Part shown: one piece after another, positions 14,951-26,716 of the stretch
Position numbering within the stretch: position 1 is the first letter of the stretch
How the letters are laid out: the number at the start of each line of letters is the position of its first letter
From: Brugia malayi
Lineage: Eukaryota > Nematoda > Chromadorea > Rhabditida > Onchocercidae
Assembly: GCF_000002995.4 (NCBI RefSeq)
Contig: NW_025062478.1
Coordinates: 930,001 to 994,000, forward strand
DNA length: 64,000 bases
Direction: 5' to 3'
Program-made: the position numbers and the translations under genes
Notes under the pieces: model-generated
Database searches by the model: none
What the model was told of the DNA's origin: nothing
The model's input: only the letters and a program-made list of their open reading frames with translations

Positions 14951-15999
14951 CAATTTTTTAAATCTTTAACCACTTTTTCTTTAAAAATTTTTCTTTTTCT
15001 TCTTTTCATTAAAATCATTGAGACAATTTTTATTTTTAAAAATTTAAATTGAATAAATATCATTTTAAAAGTTTAAATTAATCCAATAAAAAATTCATAG
15101 ATTTCGATGGAATAAATAATTTTACAAATGATTTTTTTTTAAAGTTATATTTACATTAATTACAAGGTTAGATTGAATAATGTTCATTTTAAAATCTTAA
15201 ATTGAATAATTTTTATTTTAAAATTTTAAATTTAACTCAACAAACAAACGAACGATAGCCTTAATTTAAATGAAATTTCATAAATTTTGTACAAAAATAA
15301 AAAATTTTTATAAATAATATTTTTAAAATTATATTTCTATTATTATATTCCTGCAAAATTAGACTAAATAACTTTCATTTTAAAAATTTAAATGAATTCA
15401 ACAATAACCAAAAAAAAAAGCAGAAAACGAAACAATAACTAAAATAAAAAATTTTACAAATAAAACTTTTAAAGTTACATCTACATTACTTGAATAGCTT
15501 TTATTTTAAAAATTTGAACTGAGTAAATTTCATTTTAATATTTCATTTTAATTCAACAAAAAAAGCAAACAAGTAAACAAACAAACAAACAAACAAACAA
15601 TAACCTTAATTTAAAATTAAAAAAAAAAAAACATAAATTTTAAAATGAAATAAAAAAATTTTTATAAAAAATATTTTTAAAAGTTTTTAATTTATATTAC
15701 TTACAAGGAAGACGATATTTATTATAGCCGGTACCATTGAGTAATTTATCCATAATAGCAGTCTCTGTGCTACATTTTCGTCGTTTCATAACTGTGTCAC
15801 CGGAATTGGTCACAGAAATATTTTCCGGTTTCTGTTGTTGCTCGTCGTCAACAATGTCACCCCAGAAGACATCAATTGGTTTTTGATCCTCATCCAAATC
15901 ATTATCCAAATATTCATAATCACTATCATCAGTTGCTCTTATCACAATATCATCAGTGATTAGTAACCAAGCAGCAAACATAATTAGATAAAAACCCAT
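954..15999 (-). CDS. Cys-loop ligand-gated anion channel subunit (nematode LGC/ACC-like)
   Basis: Pentameric plasma-membrane neurotransmitter receptor subunit. Exons on the minus strand: 15705-15999, 5501-5580, 4584-4753, 4364-4412, 4029-4111, 3715-3844, 3228-3340, 2521-2657, 2098-2211, 1232-1411, 954-992; about 463 residues. Seen: a hydrophobic N-terminal leader from the first ATG (15999), a WLDPAL segment, the Cys loop (C206, 13 residues, C220, with NFPMDVQTC), M1 near 289-307, M2 near 319-341 containing PARTMLGV, M3 near 354-374, and M4 with FPAFFACFN followed by [12 protein letters not shown] and a stop. The PAR motif before M2 is typical of anion-selective members. M2-M3 ([20 protein letters not shown]) resembles the acetylcholine-gated chloride/LGC-46-like branch, but the ligand is not determined. 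Oddities: introns 4584/4412 and 1232/992 need GA donors; exon 2098-2211 ends in phase 1 while 1411 begins in phase 0, so the linker may hold an unseen exon. Confidence 0.93.
1555..2032. repeat. 29-bp tandem array in channel gene intron
   Basis: About 16 imperfect copies of a ~29-bp unit built from AATGATACTGTAATCA followed by ATATGTAATCAAG-like sequence. It lies in the intron between the M3 exon and the M3-M4 linker exon of the channel gene. Read on the gene's sense strand, many units contain GATTACAG, which resembles a 3' splice acceptor. Confidence 0.85.
2925..3212. repeat. Direct duplication of ~135 bp in intron
   Basis: Two adjacent similar copies beginning TTGCTTAATTCATCTCATTT (near 2917 and 3066) and ending near TTTTCTTCCA(A/G)TGG. 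They differ by small indels and sit between the M1 and M2 exons of the channel gene. Confidence 0.75.
7185..9405. repeat. 102-bp higher-order satellite (three 33-35-bp monomers)
   Basis: About 65 monomers of 33-35 bp, each with AAAATCTAT, GTAAACAATTTTT and a C/T-rich join. In the centre they follow a strict three-monomer order (CACGTAAAC type, then two TTAGTAAAC types, one of which carries CTGTTACATTT), giving a 102-bp period seen for example from 7449 to 7551. The right third is less regular. It fills part of the 10-kb first intron of the channel gene. On the sense strand most monomers contain AAGGTAAGAA, a good match to a 5' splice site. Confidence 0.95.
10810..10835. repeat. GA dinucleotide microsatellite
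   Basis: A short (GA)n run in the first intron of the channel gene. It is surrounded by very long poly-T and poly-A tracts (10450-10590). Confidence 0.8.
12165..12890. repeat. Degenerate ~30-bp ATTATAGTTATCATT array
   Basis: Roughly two dozen strongly diverged copies built around TATAGTTATCATTATTATAT, with later copies changing to ATCATTGTTCTA. They lie in the first intron of the channel gene. The divergence suggests an old array. The reading frame across 12410-12601 is a by-product of the repeat. Confidence 0.75.
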
Positions 16000-16613
16000 C
16001 AATGAAAAAAAAGGAAAAAAAAATATTGAAAATATATTCACCAATATTTCGTCTTCGATTTCTTCACCTCCTTTAAAATAAATTAAAAAATTAAAAAAAA
16101 ATTTTTTAAAGAAAAAAAAAAACTTTTTAGAATAAAATAGAGATAAAAAACATAACGCGAATAAAACAGATAATTTATTTTAATTCATAAATAATTAATT
16201 AACTTAAGATAATTGAGAAGAGAACATACTGAATAATATAATATTTGAATCAGTTAAAAAAAAAAAAAAAAAAAAACGAACGATTATTTTAAAAAATTTA
16301 TCAAACAAATTTTCTTTTCTTTTTTTTTTTTCTTTCTATCAAATATAATTATTTACGAAAAAGAAAAAAAAAAAACAATAATAGCAAACTTTTTAAGATA
16401 CTTAAGTAATGCAAAAAAAAAGAAAAAAAAATTATAATATTAAAATTTATAAAAAAAAAAGCACAGAAACAACAAAAAATGAAATAAATTAACCTAGAAA
16501 AGCAACAAAAAAAAAAATGCTTAATTAATTTAATATGATAATTTTAAAAAATAAAATTAATATGACCGTATACTATAATAATAATAATTTAACCTGAAAA
16601 AGAAATTTTAATG

Positions 16614-16648
<35 letters not shown>

Positions 16649-16879
16649 GGATTAGGAAATATTCCGTAAAAGGTAAAAACTGAACAATGTTTATTGAGGG
16701 AAAAGTATGGATTGTGTATGTGTCACATCCATTTGGCTTTGACAGAAGATAATTAGCCACGCCTATTTCGATGGAATATTGAAGAAATAGGAAGAATAAA
16801 TGGTCTCTTTCGTTATAGCCTTTGTATTAAATCTAATTTTATCAAATTGTTTCAGAAAAAAAAAAGAAGAAAGGATCAA
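16000..16879. other. Upstream region of the channel gene
   Basis: Immediately 5' of the channel's first ATG. The reading frame stays open upstream on the minus strand through a short acidic segment (about 16042-16068) preceded by TTTTAAAG, so a further upstream coding or leader exon, or a trans-splice site, is possible. Most of the stretch is poly-A rich. At 16665-16840 there is about 180 bp of ordinary composition, including CCACGCCTAT, which could be promoter sequence. That is inference only. Confidence 0.35.
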
Positions 16880-17412
16880 TCGATCGATCGATCGATCGTT
16901 TAGTGTGATCAAATGAAAAAAAGAATCGATCGATCGTTTGGTGTGATCAAATGAAAAAAAGAATCGATCGATCGTTTGGTGTGATCAAATGAAAAAAAGA
17001 ATCGATCGATCGTTTGGTGTGATCAAATGAAAAAAAGAATCGATCGATCGTTTGGTGTGATCAAATGAAAAAAAGAATCGATCGATCGTTTGGTGTGATC
17101 AAATGAAAAAAAGAATCGATCGATCGTTTGGTGTGATCAAATGAAAAAAAGAATCGATCGATCGTTTGGTGTGATCAAATGAAAAAAAGAATCGATCGAT
17201 CGTTTGGTGTGATCAAATGAAAAAAAGAATCGATCGATCGTTTGGTGTGATCAAATGAAAAAAAGAATCGATCGATCGTTTGGTGTGATCAAATGAAAAA
17301 AAGAATCGATCGATCGTTTGGTGTGATCAAATGAAAAAAGGATCGATCGATCGTTTGGTGTGATCAAATGAAAAAAGGATCGATCGATCGTTTGGTGTGA
17401 TCAAATGAAAAA
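16880..17412. repeat. 38-bp tandem array with (ATCG)n palindrome
   Basis: About 14 nearly identical 38-bp units, checked from 16923 to 16961. Each unit has GAATCGATCGATCG, then TTTGGTGTGATCAAATG and a run of about seven A. The ATCGATCGAT core is self-complementary and each unit also contains TGATCA. The first and last two copies are slightly diverged, the usual pattern for array edges. Confidence 0.95.
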
Positions 17413-17740
17413 AAAAACAATTAAATTATCATTAAATTAATGATAACATATCACTAATATTCTAATATACAATTTTAAATTAAAATTTGTTCTGCTTTTT
17501 TTGATTAAGACAAATTAAGAAAACAAAAGTAAAAAAAAAAAAAGTAAATTATACATATTTTGAATATTGATAAAATGTTTTCATTTTTGAGAAAAAAAAA
17601 ATCCTGAATTTTAATTTTAAACTAAAATTTATTCTTTTTAATTACTTTGATCCAAAAAAGAAAAAAAAAAATTTTAAATTTAAAAGTCAGAAATAAGAAT
17701 GTAAACGAAGTAAATTATAGATATTAATGAAATGTATTAG

Positions 17741-17771
<31 letters not shown>

Positions 17772-19405
17772 CAAAATGAGAATGAAATTTAGCGATTAGT
17801 AAAAAAGGAATAAAATAATAATTTCAGGTGATAGAAACTATTTAGAATTTAAATTTAAACATTAAATTTTATATAAAATGGATTTTAAAAAGTTCACTTG
17901 AAATATGAATGATACACTTTTTTTGATTTTTATTTTATTTCTTTTTTTTTTTTTAAATTTTTTTTTAAGCTATAAATTTTATCTTTTGTTAAAATTAGTT
18001 GAATTATTTTAACTACTCATCCATCTTCTTCTTTTATTTAAGTTCAATTTTTGAGCTTTTCATGATGAAGCAATTAGCGCACATTACTTACTTTTCAATT
18101 AATGCATTTTTTGCGCATACAGAAAGAAACATTTTACTATATTAAAAATTAAAATTAATAAAAATATCAGAATTTTCCCATATACTTTAATGCCTACGTT
18201 TCGTTTTTTGTAAAATTTTAATACAAATGTAAAATTCTTCAAATCATTTGTGATATAAAAATCAAACATTAAAGATATATCATTCATTATTAATAATCAA
18301 AAAGAAATTTTGTTCAAAATTGAAAATTGAAATTGAAAAAAATTAAAATTGAAAAAAATACAAAATGTGATATAGGAATGAATTTAACAATTTAATTCAT
18401 TTTAAATTTAGCAAAACTTAAAAAAAAAACGACAATTGAAAGATTAGTAGCAATCAAATGGATCAAAATGAAATTTTAATAAATTCTAAATTGAATTTAC
18501 TAAAGTTATTTGAGTAATAATTTTTGCTTAATTTGTTACTAAAATTTAATTCATTTAAAAAAATAAAAAAATAAAAATGAATTAAATGAATTAATTTTCA
18601 TTGACAAATTATACATTTAACCATTTCATTAAATATTTTTGTTTGTTGGTTGTTGTTGTTTTCTTATTTTTGTTTTTTACTAATTAAAATTTAACTCTTC
18701 AAATATTTATAAATTATGGTATAGATTAAATTAGCAGATATTCAAATATTTATAAATTATGGTATAGATTAAATTAGCAGATATATTAGTAAAAATAATT
18801 AAATTGAATATAAGTTGCATTAAAGTAAATTTTTGATATGCAAAATTCATCGAAAAAAAAAAAAAATGTCACACACTTAGTTTATGATAATTTTATAATT
18901 TTAATAAATTTCATTAGCTAAAATGTGTCATAGCAACGAGAATTTAGCTTTTTGATTGAGGAATTTAAAAAAAAAAAAAAAAAAAAAAATAATTAAATAA
19001 GAAAAAAATGAAAGGGAAAGGATAAGAATGAAAGCAACACAACAAAATTTATATTCAGCTAAGCATTTTATAAAATTTTAATCATTTTTCAATTTTCAAT
19101 CATTGAAGAATCATTTTTGCATAAATTATTACTTTATGTATATATTTTTTACTTAACTTACTTATGTAACTCTTTTAAACTTGAAAAAAATTTTTTTTTA
19201 ATTCAACTTTTTAATTTTAATTTTAAATTTCACGAAAAAAGTTACACAAGAATTGAAAATTTTTTATGCAATAATTTTATTTAACTTACTTATCTAACTC
19301 TTTAAAACATGAAAAAAAAATTTTTTTAATTCAACTTTTTAATTTTACAAAAAAAAAAAAGTTATGCAAGAATTGAAAATTTTTATGCAATAATTTTATC
19401 CACAA

Positions 19406-19456
<51 letters not shown>

Positions 19457-20940
19457 GTTATATATGAATGTAAAAATATAAGAATTAAAATATTTAAAAA
19501 TATTTTTATGCATAATAAAGTAAATTTAAATGTTAAAAATTATTGAATATTAATGCTTTTGTTAAAAAAATAAATAAAAGTTTTCATAAAATTTATTCAA
19601 ATTTTTTTTTTTTTTACATTTTTATGAAAAAATTAGCATAAAAACGTTTAAATTGATAAAAAAATAAAAAACTTTTGCAAAAATCCTTTTAAAATACTAA
19701 AATACTAAGAAAAGCATAATGGAAAGTGATTTTTTTTTTTTAAAGTGGTATGATAGCTATTATAAAGTTTGGGTACTTTTCCCTTGGGTAGTTGTGTTAG
19801 TTTTAGTTTGTGCATTAACAAAATTTAACAATTTAGCTCTTAAATTGATTTCAACAATAAAAAAAATTAGATTCATATCAAATAATTTATTTAACTATTT
19901 AAAATTGCAATTAAAAATTATCAAATATTAGAAATTAGATTCAAAATTGGAATTAAAATTTATCAAATATTAGAAATTAGATTCAAAATTGGAATTAAAA
20001 ATTATCAAGTATTAGAAATTAATTTAAGTAGGAAATAAGAGACAAAAAATGATGATAAAATTCAACTAAGCAAATTAACAATTTAGTAAAATTGAAAAGT
20101 GATAAAAAGAATTTTCATAACAAAATTTTAGTTTAATTTGAATTATTAATTAGAAAAAAAAAAAAATTAGATCAAATTATTGGTAAAAATGAGAAATTTG
20201 TTTTTTCCTTTTTATCAGCAAATCATTATTACGATGGAAAACAAAGGTAATTTTTGCTAAATACTTTTTAAACATTGTTATTTTAATTAACAAAAAGGTA
20301 AAAATGAATAAATTTGCAAATGGAATGATTTTTTTTTCAACACAATTTTTATTTATTTATTTATTTTTTGCTTTTTTTGAAATTTTAACTGTTGATATCA
20401 AACTAACACATTAAAATTAAACAAATAACACATTTTGAAGAGAGTAAATGAGTAAACAAATAAGTAAGTAAATTAATATGTAAACGAAATAACAATTATT
20501 AAAATAATGATAAAATGCAATTTTTTATTTTTTGCATAAATAATTTATTTAATAAGCAATTTTTTATTTTCCAGAAATAAAATATAAATTTCATTTTTGT
20601 TTTCTTCCTGAATTTTTTAATTAACAAGTCGTTAAATAATAAGTTGCGGATTTTCTTGAAAGATTTGTCATTGGTCGAGAACAAACAGGAAATTGAAAGA
20701 CTTTTATGAGTTTAAAGTAAGCATTTTAATAGATATAGTAATAATAATAATAATACTTTGATTGTTTGAAGTGAAATCGAAATTGTAGTAAGATTATAGA
20801 ATGTTTATTAAAATAATGTGAAGTTAGGATGAAATGAAAAATATAAGAGGAAATGAAATCGTACGTATTTGTAGTTGACCTTTCGTAGTTGACCTTTTGT
20901 TGTGGAAAAGATTAACAGTGAAATAACCTTTATTTATTAC
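17413..20940. other. AT-rich intergenic stretch, no gene seen
   Basis: Very AT-rich, with poly-A runs. It holds a 42-bp duplication (about 18700-18785), a 57-60-bp duplication around 19150-19400, an (ATT)n microsatellite at 19406-19456, and three copies of a ~43-bp segment at 19926-20025 beginning GAAATTAGATTCAAAATTGG. A plus-strand frame at 19719-19931 contains a hydrophobic stretch but ends in low-complexity sequence, and I do not accept it as a gene. Confidence 0.6.
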
Positions 20941-20949
20941 AGAAGTTAT

Positions 20950-22075
20950 CAGCCTAGCAAAAAGAAGATGAAGATCAAGATTGTGATAGAGATTCGTCCC
21001 TAAGAAGATCAAGATCAAGATCATAATAGAGATTCTTCCTTAGAAAAAGATCAAGATCAAGATCATAATAGAGATTCTTCCTTAGAAAAAGATCAAGATC
21101 AAGATCATAATAGAGATTCTTCCTTCAAGATCAAGATCATAATAGAGATTCTTCCTTAGAAAAAGATCAAGATCAAGATCATAATAAAGATTCTTCCTTA
21201 GAAAAAGATCAAGATCAAGATCATAATAGAGATTCTTCCTTAGAAAAAGATCAAGATCAAGATCATAATAGAGATTCTTCCTTAGAAAAAGATCAAAATC
21301 AAGATCATAATAGAGATTCTTCCTTAGAAAAAGATCAAAATCAAGATCATAATAGAGATTCTTCCTTAGAAAAAGATCAAGATCAAGATCATAATAGAGA
21401 TTCTTCCTTAGAAAAAGATCAAGATCAAGATCATAATAGAGATTCTTCCTTAGAAAAAGATCAAAATCAAGATCATAATAGAGATTCTTCCTTAGAAGAA
21501 GATCAAGATCAAGATCATAATAGAGATCCTTCCTTAGAAAAAGATCAAAATCAAGATCATAATAGAGATTCTTCCTTAGAAAAAGATCAAAATCAAGATC
21601 ATAATAGAGATTCTTCCTTAGAAGAAGATCAAGATCAAGATCATAATAGAGATCCTTCCTTAGAAAAAGATCAAAATCAAGATCATAATAGAGATTCTTC
21701 CTTAGAAAAAGATCAAAATCAAGATCATAATAGAGATTCTTCCTTAGAAAAAGATCAAGATCATAATAGAGATTCTTCCTTAGAAAAAGATCAAGATCAA
21801 GATCATAATAAGGGATCCATCTTAAGAAAATGAAGATCAAATGATCATAATAGAGATTTTTCCTTAAGGTGAAGATGAGGATCATAATAAAGATTCTTAA
21901 AAAGAAGATGAAAATCATGATGGAAATTCGTCCATAAAATAAAGACGAAGATCAAGATCATGATAGAGAATTTTTCTCAGGAAGAATAAGTGGATGAAGG
22001 GCAAGATCATGATAGAGATTTGTCCTTAAGAAGAAGATCAAGATCATGATAGAGATTTTTTCTCAAAAAGAAGAT
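20950..22075. repeat. 42-bp tandem array
   Basis: About 20 core copies (21010-21815) of a 42-bp unit: GATCAAGATCAAGATCATAA, then TAGAGATTCTTCC and TTAGAAAAA. Some units are 36 bp, lacking one GATCAA. The edges decay in register and sequence. Because the unit length is divisible by three, both strands keep long open frames. The plus strand reads DQDQDHNRDSSLEK repeats, the minus strand DLDLDLFLRKNLYY repeats. No ATG, splice context or unique flanking coding sequence supports a gene. Confidence 0.93.
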
Positions 22076-22142
22076 GATAATAAAACCGCATTTAATATTA
22101 GGTTTATAAATATTAAGAATTGTGAGTGTTTGCAATAGAATC

Positions 22143-22326
22143 ACATCGGCTTGCAGGAGACATTACATCGGCTTGCAGGAGACATTAGATCGGCTTGCAG
22201 GAGACATTACATCGGCTTGCAGGGGACATTAGATCGGCTTGCAGGAGACATTACATCGGCTTGCAGGGGACATTACATCGGCTTGCAGGGGACATTACAT
22301 CGGCTTGCAGGGGACATTACACATTC
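22143..22326. repeat. 22-bp tandem array, GC-richer
   Basis: About eight copies of a 22-bp unit containing CGGCTTGCAGG(A/G)GACATTA. It has markedly higher GC than its surroundings and lies just right of the 42-bp array, from which it is unrelated in sequence. The frame across it is a repeat by-product. Confidence 0.92.
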
Positions 22327-25300
22327 ATTTGCATGCATGCATGACAGATGCTTAACAGCATAGAAATTGTAATAAAATTAAAGTAAGAGATTAAAATGCG
22401 AATTTTTGTTAAATTAAAGATAACAAAAAGTAAAAATGAATTTAAGCAATCTAAAATTCCTTTAAATGATTCATAGTTTAATAATTCATAACACTATTAA
22501 TAATTATTTACAATTTAAATGATTAAATTTTATAAAAATTTATTTTATTATTTCATTTCAATTTTTTGCGATGTTGAAATTAGCGATACACTATGAGGAG
22601 AAGAAATGATCACTGATCAGTATTCTGATCAGAATTCTGATCAGAATTCTTCATTCATCATTTACCTCAAAAAAATAAATAAATAAATAAATAAATAAAA
22701 AAGATTGTTGGAAGATTTGCAGCTATTAATTATAGAAAATGATTAAAGCAACAGAGTTTGACATTTTTGAAAAGCAGAAAAGCACTTCAATTCTACCGAT
22801 AATGTTGACACCAACTAGCTAAATTAGCTAATCATCTCTAATGTTTACATCATTTAGTAAAATGTATGCTTCAATTCTGATTTCTAAAATTTGTCACATT
22901 TTCAACTTATTTGCATTTTTGCATATGAGTTTGTAAAAATTCCATTGGGATATGGCATTTCTATCATCGATTGCTATCATCAAAGCTATATTTTAAAATA
23001 AAAATATTCTAAAATTGTACAAAAAAAAAAAAATAAATAAATAAAAATAAAAAAAGAAGAAAAATAAATAATAATAAAAGTGTAAAAAGAAAAATTCTAT
23101 CATAGAAATACAAATGATAATAATAATACCAAAAAAATTATATTTTATTTTTCTAATTAACAAAAAATAATTAATTTTATTCAGTTTTATTCATTGTCAA
23201 AGAAAGCAATAATAATAATTTTATTAGCTTTTTTTTTTTCATTTATAATTACAAAAAAATAATAAAATTCAAAAAAAAAAAGAGAGAGAGAGAATCTACT
23301 AAACAAATGGATTAATTTAATTAGCAAAAAAAAAAAAACTTTTAGACAAAACTAATTAATTTAATATTTGCATATTAAAGAATGATTTTATAAAAATAAT
23401 TAATTTAAACAAATAATTCTCCATTATCAGTTATCAGTAGCAATTTACCTGTCCAAAATGTTTAATTAATGATTTATTAACTGATAATGATAATTATCAG
23501 TGGAAAAGGAATGATAGATGATATTATAATCATATCTAAAGGGTCTAGGGTTCAGTTCAGAAATTTAGGGTTCAGTTCAGAAATTAATTAATTATCCTAA
23601 AGCTTTCAGATGATTTTATAAGCATTCATTTTACTATCATAAATTTTTCTTTTTTTTTTTTTACACAAACTTTTATTTAGTAATTCAGACAAATAAAAAT
23701 AGTAATTTATCCATGTAAATTAATTATTTTATTTGAATAACTTTTAAAATTAATTAATTCATTTATTAAATTTTCATCATATTTAAAAGAAATTATTAAA
23801 ATGAATAAAATTGCAATAATCATAATATAAATGGTATAATTTCAAAGTAAAGCAATAAAAATGTAAACAAAAACAAAAATTACAAACTATAAATGTCACA
23901 TTGTGATCATTTCTAATCATTAATTTGTCACATAAATGAAATGCAAATAAGTGTGAAAGTGGTTGACACTTTTGCATTGTCACCAAATATTAAAATATAT
24001 CAAACGATTCGTTTCTTTTTAATTTGAAAAAAGCATAGATTAAATTATTTATAAATTTCATTTTCATATTTTTTTTTATCGAAATTTCTAATCTTATAAA
24101 AGTTAACTTAAAATGAAAGTGTCTTTTAATTAAATTTAATTTAAATAACTAAAGTTTGCATCAAAATATCAATGAAGCGAAGACAAATTTGCATTTCTTG
24201 TTTTTAAAAAAAGAAGAAAAAAATGCCTGTAAATCAATAAACAAAAATTTGAATAATAAAATTTGATAAATAGGGATGAGTAAAATTTTTATAACAAAAA
24301 GAAGAAATAATTCAAAATTTCCATTGCAAAACAAATTTTACTAATTTTAAAATTGATCATTGATTAAGATTAAGTTGTTTTTTTTTTTTTTAATAAAAAA
24401 GTTAAACTACAAGTTTTATTTGAAGAAAAAGTTAAAATAATTACTGAGGAACTGTTTATTTTATTTCATTTTTTTTTTAGTTTTTTCTCTATGCAATTAA
24501 ATATTAAAAATCAAAGGAAATTAAAATAGCAATAGTATAAAGATTTGATTGCTAAAATTAAAATTTAAAATTTAAACAATACCTTTGCTATTATTGCTAA
24601 GAATAGAAGTTAATTATGCAATCTAACGTTAACAAATAATGCAGAATTTATGTTTTAAATATTTGGGCAAAATTTTCAATCTCGGCGGGGAATTTTTGAT
24701 CAAACAATAGTTCAATAATGCAATAAATATTTGGCGAAATTAAAAAAAAAATAAAAACAAAATGTTTGACAAAGAATTTTAAATTCAATGTTTTTGGAAA
24801 TTTTCATAGTTATTTAATTTTGGAAATTTCATAGTTAAAATTTTGTATTTTATATTTGACTTCTTCATAGGTTTAATTAATTGTTATTTTTATTTCAAAC
24901 TGTACACAGCATAAAATTTTATGAAATTTCAAAAAATTCCATTTCAAACTATTTATAAAATTAAATTTTAAACAATTCGTAGCATTTTTTATCATCAAAA
25001 TTTATTCAAACATATTTGCATAATTGGTAATATATTAGTAATATATTAGTACAAAGTCTAAAAGAATGCGATATTTGCGCTTCTATTCAAAATGCTAACT
25101 TTTCTTTTTTTTTAAACCACAAAAAAATTTTTTCATAAATGAAAATGAGAAATTATAATTTCTTTCATTGACAATTATCAATAACAAATAACTTGAATAA
25201 TTGAAATTTTAAATATTTTTGTAAATTCATTTTGTTGACAATTGATGAAGCGCAAATAGTTAAACATTTTAACATAATAACAATTTTTCAAATGATTAAT

Positions 25301-26396
25301 CAAAATTTTTAATGATCAAAATTAACAATAAAAATTGACAATTATGAATAAAATAATTTTTAATTAAAAAATAAAAATGAAATTAAACATGAAAAAAATA
25401 AATTTTTCTTTTATAGCAAAAAAAAAAAAAAGGAATGTTGGATTAAAATTTATTAATTCTGAACAGAAATATTCATATTTATGAAGAAAGAAGAAAAATA
25501 TGAAAGCATTAATATTTGAATATTGAAAATAGAAAAAAAAAAAAAAAAGAAATTTATCTCAATTTAAAAATAATTCATTTATACAATTAAAATAATCGGA
25601 TGAAAATGAAAACTTTTGTAGCAAATAAATTTTTAATTTAATTTATTAATTTTTTTTTTTGCAAATTTTTATTTGCTTGCAAAAAATACTTTAGAATATT
25701 TGAAGAGAGATCGATACGAGTAGAGAAAATGAATGCAAATGCATCCAATTAACATATAATCAAATAATTAATAATATTTTTGTAAAAAAAAAAAAATTCA
25801 GAATTAATAAGAATGTGCAAATAGCAAATGGAAACAAAAGACAAAAGCGCCTTAAACTAACTTTTTAAAGAAATTTTAGAAAAATAATGAAAAAATTAGG
25901 TTTAATTGAAATTTATACCTTTTTTTTTTTTGAAACAGTTATGATATTTTAATTTTATTTCACTTTTTTGCAACTTTTTCGATATTAATTAATATTTCAT
26001 CTGCATAAAAAATTTTGTAAGTAAACAAAATTAAATATTTAAAAAGTAATTTTAGATATTTTTAGCCGTCAAATTAAATTATATACCAGTCGAAAGCAAA
26101 AAAAAAAAAGAAATGGAATTAAAAAATGCACATAAATGAGCATTATAACATAGCAATGATATATTGGCAGGTTTAAAATAAAAAAATTAAACCTATTAAA
26201 TGATACTAAGTGTGAAAATAGAAATTAAAGATCGATTTAGCTAATTTAAAATTATCAAAATGTGACAAATTAAATTAGCAAAAAAAAAAAATTGTTGATA
26301 ATTTATGAAAAAGAAAGATGAATTAAGCATGAAATAATATCAAAAAAATTTATTTATAAAAAGATGAAAAAAATTAATCAAATAACGAATAAATCT
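22327..26396. other. AT-rich intergenic stretch, no gene seen
   Basis: Long A and T runs, an (AAAT)n run near 22670-22700, clustered TGATCAG/CTGATCAG motifs near 22612-22645, and a 21-bp direct duplication near 23546-23587 (GGGTTCAGTTCAGAAATT). I found no exon-like segment with both conserved coding sequence and splice sites. Confidence 0.55.
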
Positions 26397-26655
26397 AATC
26401 CAGTAATTATCATCGAATTGATATGATAATGATAATAGTTCTCTGTCCCCAATAAAGAGTTGTACTAATCCAGTAATTATCATCGGTTTGATATGATAAT
26501 GATAATGGTCCTGTGTCCCGATAAAACATTACACTAATCCAATAATTATCATTGATTTGATATGATTATGATAACTATCTCTTATCCCAAGTAAAAAGTT
26601 ATTCTAATCCAGTAATTATCACTGATTTGATATGATAATGATAATGATATAGCAT
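26395..26655. repeat. ~70-bp repeat, four copies, downstream of Clc-like gene
   Basis: Four diverged copies, each starting AATCCA(G/A)TAATTATCA and continuing TTGATATGAT(A/T)ATGATAA. They lie just past the 3' end of the minus-strand Clc-like gene. Confidence 0.85.
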
Positions 26656-26687
26656 ATATTATATTCACTGAATATATTATATATATA

Positions 26688-26693
26688 TTTATT
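26688..26693 (-). promoter_or_regulatory. Candidate poly(A) signal of Clc-like gene
   Basis: On the minus strand this reads AATAAA, about 24 nt after the TAA stop at 26717-26719. The sequence matches the canonical polyadenylation hexamer. The position suits the short 3' UTRs usual in nematodes, but in DNA this AT-rich the motif will also occur by chance. Confidence 0.5.
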
Positions 26694-26716
26694 AATATGG
26701 CCATAACTGATATCAC

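Noticed and set aside
19719..19931. Plus-strand 70-codon frame with hydrophobic stretch
   Set aside because: Short, begins with a poly-Phe run from poly-T, ends in low-complexity sequence, with no family resemblance or splice support.
21082..21918. 278-codon minus-strand frame (DLDLDLFLRKNLYY repeats)
   Set aside because: A stop-free 42-bp unit gives long frames on both strands. There is no unique coding sequence, conserved domain or splice context.
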